Below are positions 37,908 to 46,603 of a DNA stretch of 46,603 bases, one piece after another. The stretch's first letter is position 1, and each line of letters opens with the position of its first letter. The notes under the pieces are model-generated. The model saw nothing but the letters and a program-made list of their open reading frames with translations. It was not told where the DNA came from and searched no databases. The stretch spans positions 1 through 46,603 of the forward strand of contig JAFZWX010000027.1 of NCBI GenBank assembly GCA_017617145.1, in the 5' to 3' direction. Source of the DNA: Treponema sp. Lineage in GTDB: Bacteria; Spirochaetota; Spirochaetia; Treponematales; Treponemataceae. The position numbers were made by a program, and so were the translations under genes.

Positions 37908-39287
37908 ATGTCAGATATGAAAGAACAGAACGCCCCTCGTGGTGAAAACAAAATGGGGTACATGCCTTTGGGCAAGCTTTTGCTGTCGATGTCGCTGCCA
38001 ATGATGATTTCGATGTTTGTGCAGTCGCTTTACAATATTGTAGACAGTATTTTTGTTGCACGTATTTCGGAGAATGCACTTACTGCAGTTTCTATGGCTT
38101 TTCCGGTTCAGAACCTTATGTTCTCGGTTGCACTTGGAACAGCTGTTGGTATTAACTCTTTGCTTTCGCGCCGTCTTGGCGAAAAGAATTTTGACGAAGT
38201 TGATAAGGTTGCAAACAATGGTATTTTCCTTGCCATTTGCGGCATTATTATTTTTATGATTGTGGGCTTTATTGTTCCGCGTCCTTATTTTGAAAGTCAG
38301 ACTGATAACCCCGAAATTATTGAATATGGCGTTACTTACATGCGCATTTGTCTTATTGCCTGTGCCGGAGTTTTTGGTGCTATTACCTTTGAACGCCTTT
38401 TGATTTCTACAGGTAAGACCGGACTTTCAATGGTTTCGCAGCTTACAGGTACTGCTTTTAATCTGGTTTTTGACCCGATTTTGATTTTTGGTTTGCTCGG
38501 ATTTCCTAAAATGGGAATTGCGGGTGCGGCTGTTGCTACAGTTCTTGGTCAGTTTGCAGCTATGACAGTTTCCTTTATTTTGAATGTGCGCAAGAACAAA
38601 GAGATTCATCTTTCATTCAAGGGACTTAAACCAGAAGGACAGATTATCGGAAAGATTTATGCAGTTGGTGTTCCTTCAATTATCGTAATGTCAATCGGTT
38701 CAATTTTGGTTTACTTCCTGAATATTATTCTTGGATCTTTTACTACAACAGCAATTGCAGTTTACGGTGTTTACTTTAAACTTCAGAGTTTTGTATTCAT
38801 GCCGGTGTTTGGTTTAAATAATGGTTCTGTTCCAATTGTTGCTTATAACTATGGTGCCCGCAACCGCAAGCGTGTTACAAAAACAATTTTGATTAGTTCC
38901 TTTGCGGCCTGTGCAATTATGTTAGTTGGCGTACTTGTGTTTGAATTGTTCCCGGCTCCGCTTTTGGAATTGTTTGCCGCTTCAGACGAAATGCTTAAGA
39001 TTGGTATTCCGGCACTTAGAATTATTGCCGTTCACTTCCCGATTGCAGCTTTTAGTATTGTTCTTGGCTCTGTGTTCCAGGCGCTTGGTAAGGGCATTCA
39101 GTCAATGGTTATTAGTTTTGTTCGCCAGTTGATTTTCCTTTTGCCTGCGGTATGGCTTTTGTCGCTTACAGGAAAGATAAACAATATCTGGTGGGCCTTC
39201 CCGATTGCAGAGTTCCTTGCCCTTTTGGTTTGTCTCCTTTTGCTCAAGCCAGTTTACGACAAAGAAATTAAGCCAATGGCAAATTAA
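37908..39287 (+). CDS. MATE family efflux transporter (second copy)
   Basis: A 459-aa MATE antiporter with about twelve TMs in two halves. PLGKLLLSMSLPMMISMFVQSLYNIVDS opens the first half (seen in part) and the conserved LNNGSVPIVAYNYGARNRKR lies in the middle. The N-terminal 25 residues are polar and unusual. It probably expels drugs or metabolites using an ion gradient. Its TAA overlaps the ATG of the metallophosphatase by one base, so the two are coupled. It is of a different subgroup from the MATE at 2.5 kb, judged by different loop motifs. Confidence 0.93.
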   Translation: MSDMKEQNAPRGENKMGYMPLGKLLLSMSLPMMISMFVQSLYNIVDSIFVARISENALTAVSMAFPVQNLMFSVALGTAVGINSLLSRRLGEKNFDEVDKVANNGIFLAICGIIIFMIVGFIVPRPYFESQTDNPEIIEYGVTYMRICLIACAGVFGAITFERLLISTGKTGLSMVSQLTGTAFNLVFDPILIFGLLGFPKMGIAGAAVATVLGQFAAMTVSFILNVRKNKEIHLSFKGLKPEGQIIGKIYAVGVPSIIVMSIGSILVYFLNIILGSFTTTAIAVYGVYFKLQSFVFMPVFGLNNGSVPIVAYNYGARNRKRVTKTILISSFAACAIMLVGVLVFELFPAPLLELFAASDEMLKIGIPALRIIAVHFPIAAFSIVLGSVFQALGKGIQSMVISFVRQLIFLLPAVWLLSLTGKINNIWWAFPIAEFLALLVCLLLLKPVYDKEIKPMAN

Positions 39288-39922
39288 TGAGACTTTACAT
39301 TTCCGACTTACATTTTTATCACAGTCTTCTCAACACTAGAATGGACATGCGGGGCTTTGAGTCTACCGAGGCAATGAACAGTTATATGATAAGTCAGTGG
39401 AACTCAAAGGTGCAGGGCGGCGACATTGTAATTGTTGTTGGTGACTTTATTGGAACCAAACGACCACACGAAGTAAATGCAATTCTGCGCCGCCTCAATG
39501 GAAAAATCTGCCTCATAGAAGGAAACCACGACAAGGAATGGCTCAACAAAGAAGGTGTAGATTTTGACCGCTTTGAATGGATTAAACCCTATGCCGAAAT
39601 TGAAGACCACGGAAAAAATATAATCTTAAGTCATTATCCGACTTTCTGTTATAACCACCAGCACACGCGCGACACAAACAACAATCCCAAAACCTACATG
39701 CTCTATGGCCACGTTCACAACAGCCCAGATGAAAAACTTGTAAATGAATTTCAGGAAATCACAAGGCGTACCGTTGTAACAAACGCTAAAGGCGTAACAG
39801 GCCCAATTCCCTGCCAGATGATAAACTGCTTTTGTATGTTCAGCGACTATAAGCCGTTGTCTCTTGAAGAATGGATTGAAGTTGATGCAAAGCGTCGCGC
39901 CGCCCTTATAAAAAAAGAATAA
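39287..39922 (+). CDS. calcineurin-like metallophosphatase family protein
   Basis: A 211-aa phosphoesterase. The two-metal site is complete: SDLHFYH (Asp and His), VGDFIG (Asp), EGNHDKEW (Asn and His), LSHYPTF (His) and YGHVHNS (two His). The closest recognised relatives are small YfcE/YvnB-like phosphohydrolases of unknown substrate, some found in phages. It starts within the stop of the MATE gene (TAATG), with no Shine-Dalgarno site of its own, so its translation must depend on the pump gene. Confidence 0.88.
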   Translation: MRLYISDLHFYHSLLNTRMDMRGFESTEAMNSYMISQWNSKVQGGDIVIVVGDFIGTKRPHEVNAILRRLNGKICLIEGNHDKEWLNKEGVDFDRFEWIKPYAEIEDHGKNIILSHYPTFCYNHQHTRDTNNNPKTYMLYGHVHNSPDEKLVNEFQEITRRTVVTNAKGVTGPIPCQMINCFCMFSDYKPLSLEEWIEVDAKRRAALIKKE

Positions 39923-39994
39923 ATTCCTTCCAAAAATCATTTCTTTTTTGATAATCCTCATTTATAATTATTGTATACTCAAGGAGAAGTTTTT

Positions 39995-42900
39995 ATGGAT
40001 TATCAGACAATAGTAGACGGCTTTTCTTCAATGGCTTGTATTGTTTCGGTTGAAAAAAATGTTGAAGGAGCCCAGAGAAAATTCAGGATTGTTGCAGGAA
40101 ATAAAGCTTATATAGATTCAATAGAACATCCGGCTCCTATGGTAAAGATGTTAACCAACAAATTTACACCCAATGCAGAATACACAAATTACCTTACACG
40201 AGATTTGAATTTTGAGAACTATTGCTATCAGGCTGCGGTAGATAACAAATGTCTTCATTCTTATGCACATCCAGACAGAATGGACGTTTGGTTTAATATG
40301 TCTTTTTTGCCCTTACAATCTGATGATGAAAATCTTGCATACTGCATTTATATAATGGAGCTTGATTTTTCGGCAAGTTCAAAACGCATGTCTGGAATTT
40401 CAGAAGATATTGCTGCTTCTGTTTTGGAAACCTGTATTCAACTTCGTGGTACAAATAATTTTAAAGCAACCATGAAGGATATAATTACAGATATCCGAGA
40501 GCTATGTGATGCCGAACACTGCTGTATTCTTCTTATGGATGAGCAGAATCGAAAGTGTTCTGTTCTTGGGGAAGCTTTTTCAAAAGGGTCAAAGCTTTTG
40601 CCAATGGAGCATTATTTGAATGATGAGCTTTATCCGGACTTTTATGATGTTGTAGATTCGTGGCCAGCAACCATTGCAGGAAGCAACTGTCTTATTGCAA
40701 AAGATGATCAGGATATGCTGTTTGTAAAGGAAAAGAATCCGGTATGGTATAAATCATTGACCCAAGCCGGAGCCTATAATGTTGTGCTATTCCCATTAAA
40801 ATCCAGAAATCAACTCTTGGGTTATATGTGGGCTCTTAATTACGACAGCTCACGAAGTTCAAAAATTAAAGAAACTCTTGAAGTAACAACCTTTATTCTT
40901 GGTTCAGAGCTTGGAAACTATCTGCTTTTGGATCGCCTTAGAATTTTAAGTTCAAAGGATTTGTTGACAGGTGTAATGAATCGTAACGAAATGAACAACT
41001 ATGTAGAAACTTTGAGTCGTGGCGAAATACAAGGTAAAGCTTCTGTAGCAGTTCTTTTTGCCGACATGAATGGGCTTAAAGAAATTAATGATTCAGAAGG
41101 ACATAATGCGGGAGATTCTCTTCTTAAAAATGCCGCCATTGTTCTTAAAAAGGTTTTTGATGAAACAGAAATTTTCCGAGCCGGTGGTGATGAATTTGCA
41201 ATCATTGCGCTGAACATTACAGAAGAAGAACTTAATGCAAGAATTGAAAAAATCAGAGCAGCCAGCGAAGAATATGAAAATCTGTCTTTTGCTCTTGGTG
41301 GTTGTATAGAAAAAGAAAGCCGCAATATCCGCATGGCACTTCGGCTTGCAGATGAAAGGATGTACAAGGATAAGCAGTCTTTCTATGAAAACAATCCTGA
41401 CAAGTCAATTTTAGGAAGACACAGCCGCATGAAGTTTGAAACTGCTGCTAAAGATGCTTCGGACGGTCCTGTAATTAATCATTCAGATTTAGATTTTCTT
41501 ACAGGCCTTCTGGACATGAACAGCTTTTTGCGTATAACAGAAAAAAGCCGTACAAGCATGCATGAAAAAGGTATAGAAAATGCCCTTGTATTTTTGAATT
41601 TGAGCGGAATGAAGTATTTTAATAAAAAATATGGATTTGCCGAAGGTGACGTTCTTATTAAAGAAATGGCAAGAATTCTGCAGAATCATTTTGGGCTCGA
41701 AAGAACAAGTCGTTTTGGTCAGAATCATTTTGCGGTATTTGCAGAAAAAGAGGGTCTTGAAGAAAAACTTGAAAATGTTTTCAAAGAAATGAAAAAAGCC
41801 AATCACGGAAATACCCTTTATGTAAGGGCGGGTATTTATCCGGATTCCATGGGGCTTGTAGAAACTTCGCTTGCCTGTGACAGAGCTAAATTTGCCTGTG
41901 AATCTGAACTAGATGAAAACTCATCTTATTACACCTTCTATGACAATAACATGCTGGAACAGGAAATAAAAAAGCAGTATGTAATTAATAATCTTGACCG
42001 TGCGATTGAAGAAAACTGGATTACAGCCTTTTACCAGCCGATTGTTCGTGCAACAAACAGAAAGGTTTGTGATGAAGAAGCTCTTGTACGATGGATTGAC
42101 CCTGAAAGAGGAATGCTTTCGCCTGCAGATTTTATTCCTATTCTTGAAGAAACCCGCTTGATTTATAAAGTTGATCTTCGCATGGTCGATATCATCATAG
42201 AAAAAATTAAAAAGCAGGAGCTGGCAGGCCTTCCGGTTGTTCCAATTTCGGTAAACCTTTCGCGAATTGATTTTGAAATGTGTAATATAATTGAAGAAAT
42301 TTGTAACCGCGTAGATTCTGCCGATGTTGCCCGCGAGCTTCTTACAATTGAAATTACCGAAAGTGTAATTGGCGGCGATTTTGATTTTATGAAGGAGCAG
42401 ATACTACGGTTCCAGCGTCTTGGCTTTAGTGTCTGGATGGATGATTTTGGGAGCGGCTATTCTTCTTTGAATCTTTTGCAAGAGCTTCATTTTGACCTTA
42501 TAAAATTTGACATGCGTTTTATGAAGCAGTTTGACAGTAAGCCCGAATCAAGAATCATTCTTACCGAGCTTATGCGAATGGCTGCAAACCTGAATACCGA
42601 AACTGTGTGTGAAGGTGTTGAAACTGCCGAACAGGTTGAGTTTTTAAGTGAAATAGGCTGTACAAAGCTTCAGGGTTATTACTTCAGTAAGCCAATTTCG
42701 TTTTCACAGATTCTTGAAAGATTTGAAAAAGGCATGCAGATTGGTTTTGAAAACCTTGCCGAAATAGAATACAACAGTACTGTAAGTTCAATTAACCTTT
42801 ATGATCTGGGTGCTGTTTCGAGCGGTGCTACAAAAGGTTCCGGGCAGTATTTTAATACGCAGCCAATGTGTGTTGCAGAATATGACGGAAAAAATATTAC

Positions 42901-43201
42901 GGTAATAAGATGTAATCAGAGTTATAAATTATTTGTAGAAAAGTATCCGGAATTCTTTAAAGTACGACAGACTGTGGCTATTGCTGATGTTCAAAATGAT
43001 CTTGTAAATACAATTATAAACGGACTTTTGCAATGTGAGCGAGAAGGTCAGACAATCTTCCTTGATGAAAAAATGGAAACCGGAGATATGCTGCATGCTC
43101 TTCTTAGAAAGGTTGCAATAAACCCGTTGACCGAAGTTTCTTCGTTTGCACTGGCAATTCTTGGTATAACTCCAAAGAATGAGCAGGTAAATTTGAAGTA
43201 G
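39995..43201 (+). CDS. sensor GGDEF-GGDEF-EAL protein (c-di-GMP cyclase/phosphodiesterase)
   Basis: A 1068-aa cytoplasmic protein with no TMs. Order: PAS-like N terminus (1-130), GAF-like domain (about 150-330), GGDEF domain with intact RAGGDEF (397-401) but no RxxD inhibitory site, a second GGDEF domain reduced to GQNHF (575-579, inactive), an EAL domain (about 665-920) and a PAS-like tail (about 945-1060). The EAL has EALVRW (695), SVNLSR, EITES, MDDFGSGYSS, CEGVE and LQGYYFS, so phosphodiesterase activity is likely. The start is the ATG at 39995 behind AAGGAG. The extra upstream TTG codons lie in the promoter region. Confidence 0.92.
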   Translation: MDYQTIVDGFSSMACIVSVEKNVEGAQRKFRIVAGNKAYIDSIEHPAPMVKMLTNKFTPNAEYTNYLTRDLNFENYCYQAAVDNKCLHSYAHPDRMDVWFNMSFLPLQSDDENLAYCIYIMELDFSASSKRMSGISEDIAASVLETCIQLRGTNNFKATMKDIITDIRELCDAEHCCILLMDEQNRKCSVLGEAFSKGSKLLPMEHYLNDELYPDFYDVVDSWPATIAGSNCLIAKDDQDMLFVKEKNPVWYKSLTQAGAYNVVLFPLKSRNQLLGYMWALNYDSSRSSKIKETLEVTTFILGSELGNYLLLDRLRILSSKDLLTGVMNRNEMNNYVETLSRGEIQGKASVAVLFADMNGLKEINDSEGHNAGDSLLKNAAIVLKKVFDETEIFRAGGDEFAIIALNITEEELNARIEKIRAASEEYENLSFALGGCIEKESRNIRMALRLADERMYKDKQSFYENNPDKSILGRHSRMKFETAAKDASDGPVINHSDLDFLTGLLDMNSFLRITEKSRTSMHEKGIENALVFLNLSGMKYFNKKYGFAEGDVLIKEMARILQNHFGLERTSRFGQNHFAVFAEKEGLEEKLENVFKEMKKANHGNTLYVRAGIYPDSMGLVETSLACDRAKFACESELDENSSYYTFYDNNMLEQEIKKQYVINNLDRAIEENWITAFYQPIVRATNRKVCDEEALVRWIDPERGMLSPADFIPILEETRLIYKVDLRMVDIIIEKIKKQELAGLPVVPISVNLSRIDFEMCNIIEEICNRVDSADVARELLTIEITESVIGGDFDFMKEQILRFQRLGFSVWMDDFGSGYSSLNLLQELHFDLIKFDMRFMKQFDSKPESRIILTELMRMAANLNTETVCEGVETAEQVEFLSEIGCTKLQGYYFSKPISFSQILERFEKGMQIGFENLAEIEYNSTVSSINLYDLGAVSSGATKGSGQYFNTQPMCVAEYDGKNITVIRCNQSYKLFVEKYPEFFKVRQTVAIADVQNDLVNTIINGLLQCEREGQTIFLDEKMETGDMLHALLRKVAINPLTEVSSFALAILGITPKNEQVNLK

Positions 43202-43215
43202 TTCTAAATAGAACT
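43200..43215. terminator. small palindrome holding both convergent stop codons
   Basis: AGTTCT, AAAT, AGAACT between the EAL protein and the cysteine-cluster gene; both TAG stops lie inside it. A 6-bp stem with no T run, so a weak terminator at best. Confidence 0.3.
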
Positions 43216-43665
43216 GCGTTCTATAGGGGTGTTTTTTAAGTATTCTTGCCGGTTTTTTTCAATTTCTGCAAAGCTCCAGTGGCGTCCGTTAGCAGCGCGC
43301 ATTCCGGGGCATTCTTTGGCAATTTCGTCCCAGGTCTCTTTATCTTTTAGAATCCAGGCCCAGAAAGGGTAGGTGCGGCATTGGCTTGGGCGGCCTTCGT
43401 AAACTGTGCAGCCATTGTCCCAGAAAATGCAGTCGTAGTTTGGTTTTTCAAGAAGGGCCAACACTTGCTTTCCGTAGTAGTAGTCGGCCCAACGGCAGTA
43501 TTTTTTTATAAAATCATCTCGCGACATTTTAAGATGTTCGCAAAGCCTGTCCAGATCTGAGCGTGAAAGATACACATATCCCGGTGAATGTCCGCAGCAA
43601 AACGAACAGCGCTGGCATGAAAAATTTAATCCGTCTTTGTAAAAGCAATTGTCTGGGGTTTGCAT
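43204..43665 (-). CDS. YkgJ-type cysteine-cluster protein
   Basis: A 153-aa protein of the zinc/iron-chelating YkgJ family. Cysteines fall in the expected groups: CQRCSFCCG (17-25), YDCIFWDNGC, CRTYPF and ECPG. The metal is usually zinc or an Fe-S cluster; function is unknown. It follows the HD-GYP gene by eight bases on the same strand, so it is the last gene of that transcript. Its ribosome-binding site is weak (AAAGA). Confidence 0.88.
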   Translation of the reverse strand: MQTPDNCFYKDGLNFSCQRCSFCCGHSPGYVYLSRSDLDRLCEHLKMSRDDFIKKYCRWADYYYGKQVLALLEKPNYDCIFWDNGCTVYEGRPSQCRTYPFWAWILKDKETWDEIAKECPGMRAANGRHWSFAEIEKNRQEYLKNTPIERSSI

Positions 43666-43673
43666 AAAAATCT

Positions 43674-44723
43674 TTAATTTTCGACCTTATCTTCATCACT
43701 ACGCAGGTTGTCAAAGGCACCTTCTTCATAAAGAGAGAGGAATGCATTTGCAACTTCGGGATCAAACTGAGTGCCTGCGTATTGTTCAATTTCCTGAGCA
43801 ATATAATCAAGCGGTAGCTTTTTGCGGTAAGAACGTGTAGAGCTCATTGCATCAAATGCGTCGGCAACTGTAATAATTCTTGCAACCAGAGGAATATCTT
43901 TTCCAATTAATCCTTGTGGATAACCAGTTCCGTCATAGCGTTCATGATGATAGTGGGCACCGGCAGCAATGTCTTCCTGGATTTTTACATCCTTAAGAAT
44001 TTTGTAGCCTTCCTGTGCATGACTTTTTATAGTTTCAAATTCCTGTGGAGTAAGCTTGCCCGGTTTTGTCAAAATTGCATCTGGTATACTGATTTTTCCA
44101 ATATCATGTAAAAGACCGATATTATAATACTTATCTAAGGTTGCCTGATCTGTAACTCCAAGCTTGTTTGCAAGCATAGTAGTGTAAAGTGCAACTCGGT
44201 ATGAATGACCATTTGTGTAAGCATCTTTGCCGTCTATACAGTTTGTAAAGGCAGTTATAATTGATTTTGTAAATTCTTCAAGCTCCTTGCGATGCTTTTC
44301 TTGAGTTCTGATTGTCTGTGCATTACTGTGATAAATAAGAATGACAGATACAAGTGCAACGACACTCATAAAAACACCTGGTAGAACCATAAGATTATGA
44401 TTTGCGATGCTTATTGCAAGACGTATAAATCTGATTGTAAGAATTGTCAGTGAAAAATAAAAACCAAATTTTCCATACGCTACAACCCAGGCTATAAGAA
44501 TGAAAGTACAGATTGATGTAAATACACCAGGAAGTGTTGCATAAGGAATTACACTATGCCCAATCTGCCACATAGCACCACGGGAATTTCCTGCCCAGGA
44601 GTTTCCGTATTCACACACATGATATAAGACGAACAAAAGTAAAAATAAAAAAGCTTTGAATACTAATTTTGGAGTGATTTTTATAGATTTAATTTTCTTA
44701 AAAAGTTTAGATGGTTTGTTCAT
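43674..44723 (-). CDS. membrane HD-GYP phosphodiesterase
   Basis: A 349-aa protein. Four or five TMs fill residues 20-132, a short coiled coil follows (136-155), then an HD-GYP domain (about 160-345) with DAYTNGHSYRV, the HD pair at 206-207 (LLHDIGK), SHAQEGY and HHERYDGTGYP (259-269). All metal ligands are visible, so c-di-GMP hydrolysis is likely. Its start lies 17 bases inside the upstream HD-GYP gene, so the two are co-translated. The membrane part differs from that of its neighbour and no ligand can be suggested. Confidence 0.92.
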   Translation of the reverse strand: MNKPSKLFKKIKSIKITPKLVFKAFLFLLLFVLYHVCEYGNSWAGNSRGAMWQIGHSVIPYATLPGVFTSICTFILIAWVVAYGKFGFYFSLTILTIRFIRLAISIANHNLMVLPGVFMSVVALVSVILIYHSNAQTIRTQEKHRKELEEFTKSIITAFTNCIDGKDAYTNGHSYRVALYTTMLANKLGVTDQATLDKYYNIGLLHDIGKISIPDAILTKPGKLTPQEFETIKSHAQEGYKILKDVKIQEDIAAGAHYHHERYDGTGYPQGLIGKDIPLVARIITVADAFDAMSSTRSYRKKLPLDYIAQEIEQYAGTQFDPEVANAFLSLYEEGAFDNLRSDEDKVEN

Positions 44724-46603
44724 TCTTCATGACCTCTATATGAATATTTGTAATTGCGCACTGATCTCCTGTCAGGGCAATATACAGATTTTTAGTATCT
44801 TTAAGTATAACAGATTCGCTCTTAATTTTTAACCCAAGATTTTCAGTTTGAATGATAATCTTGTTGTTTTCTTTTTTAATTGTTATCTTGCAATCAAGCC
44901 CTTTTCTGTTTTCTTCCTTCCAGTTTTCCCAGCCTTTAAAGTTTGCTGTTTGTTCAACCGAAACTTCGTTTTTTACCCGCTCATCCGATGGGTCGCTTTC
45001 TCCGTCAAGGCGCAAAAGCTGGTATTCACAAAAATCAGAATCGTCTAGTTTTCCGTTTGATGAAGAGAAAAGACATATAAAAGGACAATGCCATATAAGT
45101 CGCGCTGTAGGATAACTCATGGCATGGAAGGTAATTTCCATTTGGGTAGAAACAGGAATACTATTTGTAGAAGAAAGTCTGTAACCATTTGATTGAATGT
45201 TTGGAATATCACCTTGTGGTTGATCTTTAATGTAAGAGATTTCCTGGGCAATACGCGGAATTGAATCAAAAGGAGTAACTTTGGTATCGACCTGTACTGA
45301 AATATCGTGAACTTCGCAGTGTTCCCCACTTATTGAAAGAAAGGCATATCGCGAAATATCGGGTAAAGCAAGAAGAACTTCGAAAAGCTGATTTCCGCCT
45401 GAAACACGAATATAAACATGATCCTGATTTCTGACTGCTTCGATTTTGTACTTTATTTCAGAGCCTTCCGACAAAGAATTCTGTTTTGCAATATCCGGCT
45501 GATTATTAATTCTGACTTCAGATTTCCTTACATTTTTTTCAATAACCTTCCCGTCCAGTCTGATCTGTGCATATTCAAGGTACATCAGGTTACGGTTGTT
45601 TTCTTCTCCCGGATGTACATTGCCATCAAGAGCATCAAAAACAATTAAAGTCGGCAGACCTTTGTTTGCAGCAATGCCTTCATCGGGTTTACTGCAGAAC
45701 GAGATTGTTGCATTTAATGGTGTAATTCCAAAGCCCATTGAACATTCGTTATAAACGCTGTCGCAGTGAAAGTTTGTTCTGGCTGTTAAATTTGCTCCCG
45801 AAATACTTTCTTTCATTTTGTATTCAGTATCCAGATCAATCATGTGAATCATCATTTTTGCAAAATCAGGATCAAACTGACTTCCAATGCCCTTTACAAA
45901 TTCTTCACGAACAATATGTTGTGGAATAGCATTTCTATAGCTTCGGTTAGAGGTCATTGCGTCATAGGCATCGGCAACTGCAATTATACGTGCAATTTCT
46001 GGAATATCTGTTCCTTTAAGTCCTTCAGGGTATCCTTTACCATTATACTTTTCATGATGATATCTGGCTCCAATGCTTAACCAAGGCGACTCTTTAATGC
46101 TGGACAAAATGTCTCCACCAACAACAGGGTGTGATTTTATCTGTTCAAATTCCTGTTCAGTAAGTTTTCCGTTTTTTGAAAGTATTTGAATAGGAACACC
46201 AATTTTTCCAACATCATGAAGTAAAGCTGCAAAATATGTTTTATCACATTCTTCCTCAGATTTTCCTGCTGCCTGTGCAATTTGTTTTGAATAATCGGCT
46301 ACGCGTCTTGAATGTCCATTGGTATATTCATCTTTTGCATCTATTGCTTTTGCCAAGGCTTCGGTTGTCTGTTCAAACATTGTATGAAGATTCTGTTTTT
46401 CGTGCTTTAAAAACTCAAGTTCCTGTTGTCTTGCTTTTTCTACAGTTTTGTTTAAATCAAGCAGGACAAAAATATAAATGAGGGTTACAGTAAAAACAAT
46501 TGAAATATTTGTAAGAGAAAGTCCATAAGCAAAAACCTGAACAACAGTTGCAATAATTGGCAGAATAGAAAAAAGCTGCAGAGGATATCTTATGAGTTTT
46601 GAA
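44707..46603 (-). CDS. HD-GYP phosphodiesterase with duplicated C-terminal beta domains (partial, runs off the window)
   Basis: The reading frame stays open to the right edge, so the N terminus is missing; the ATG at 46380 is internal. From the edge: two hydrophobic segments (about 46590-46450), a coiled coil (NKTVEKARQQELEFLKHEK), then a full HD-GYP domain with DEYTNGHSRR, LLHDVGK and HHEKYNGKGYP. After it come about 350 residues of beta-rich sequence in two related halves, each ending alike: FLSISGEHCEVHDISVQV and YIALTGDQCAITNIHIEV. They resemble lectin or carbohydrate-binding sandwiches, unusual for this enzyme class. Overlaps the next HD-GYP gene by 17 bases. Confidence 0.85.
   Translation of the reverse strand, partial: SKLIRYPLQLFSILPIIATVVQVFAYGLSLTNISIVFTVTLIYIFVLLDLNKTVEKARQQELEFLKHEKQNLHTMFEQTTEALAKAIDAKDEYTNGHSRRVADYSKQIAQAAGKSEEECDKTYFAALLHDVGKIGVPIQILSKNGKLTEQEFEQIKSHPVVGGDILSSIKESPWLSIGARYHHEKYNGKGYPEGLKGTDIPEIARIIAVADAYDAMTSNRSYRNAIPQHIVREEFVKGIGSQFDPDFAKMMIHMIDLDTEYKMKESISGANLTARTNFHCDSVYNECSMGFGITPLNATISFCSKPDEGIAANKGLPTLIVFDALDGNVHPGEENNRNLMYLEYAQIRLDGKVIEKNVRKSEVRINNQPDIAKQNSLSEGSEIKYKIEAVRNQDHVYIRVSGGNQLFEVLLALPDISRYAFLSISGEHCEVHDISVQVDTKVTPFDSIPRIAQEISYIKDQPQGDIPNIQSNGYRLSSTNSIPVSTQMEITFHAMSYPTARLIWHCPFICLFSSSNGKLDDSDFCEYQLLRLDGESDPSDERVKNEVSVEQTANFKGWENWKEENRKGLDCKITIKKENNKIIIQTENLGLKIKSESVILKDTKNLYIALTGDQCAITNIHIEVMKNEQTI

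Overview
The window looks like a chromosomal segment of a host-associated spirochaete of the Treponema type (inference). Reasons: a moderately AT-rich genome, many c-di-GMP enzymes, lipoproteins with a spirochaete-style lipobox, cytoplasmic hemicellulases, and short palindromic repeats of a kind common in treponemes. About 46 protein genes are supported. I see no rRNA, tRNA, CRISPR array or transposase gene, and no gene-free stretch above 300 bases.

Layout. 1-3.9 kb: an unknown gene, a membrane diguanylate cyclase, an amidohydrolase and a MATE pump. 3.9-12 kb: a hemicellulose block with a stand-alone E2-like acyltransferase, GH120 beta-xylosidase, GH127 beta-L-arabinofuranosidase, a lipase-like lipoprotein and a convergent GH43 enzyme. 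12-20.7 kb: a six-gene minus-strand module (response regulator, histidine kinase, two ABC half-exporters, ABC ATPase, giant FtsX-type permease). 20.8-23.6 kb: sugar oxidoreductase, sugar isomerase/epimerase-like protein and FMN-dependent alpha-hydroxy-acid dehydrogenase-like protein. 23.6-27.5 kb: WYL regulator, GyrI-like, SAP/DUF6434-like and ClbS/DfsB-like proteins, and a SplB-like radical SAM protein. 27.7-29.6 kb: fructosamine kinase and nucleoside hydrolase. 29.7-33.5 kb: a defence-like island with an XRE-PIN toxin-antitoxin pair, a divergent XRE controller, an EcoRI-type adenine methylase and a DUF262-HNH nuclease. 33.5-46.6 kb: MGDG-synthase-type glycosyltransferase, a LytTR/DUF3021 operon, a flavin-type oxidoreductase, a transglutaminase-like lipoprotein, a second MATE pump, a metallophosphatase, a GGDEF-GGDEF-EAL protein, a cysteine-cluster protein and two HD-GYP proteins, the last cut by the window edge.

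Four patterns go beyond gene calling. (1) At least eleven first-in-operon genes have a -10 box ending only 6-9 nt before ATG, implying leaderless mRNAs; internal genes mostly keep Shine-Dalgarno sites. (2) A near-identical palindromic operator occurs twice around the WYL regulator gene. (3) Direct repeats suited to the local OmpR-type and LytTR regulators sit in front of their likely target genes. (4) Several palindromic repeat families lie in intergenic gaps, supply stop codons and C-terminal tails, and in one case sit in frame inside an ABC permease.

The best candidate for an undescribed system is the XRE controller / EcoRI-like methylase / DUF262-HNH nuclease cassette at 30.7-33.5 kb, next to a leaderless XRE-PIN module.
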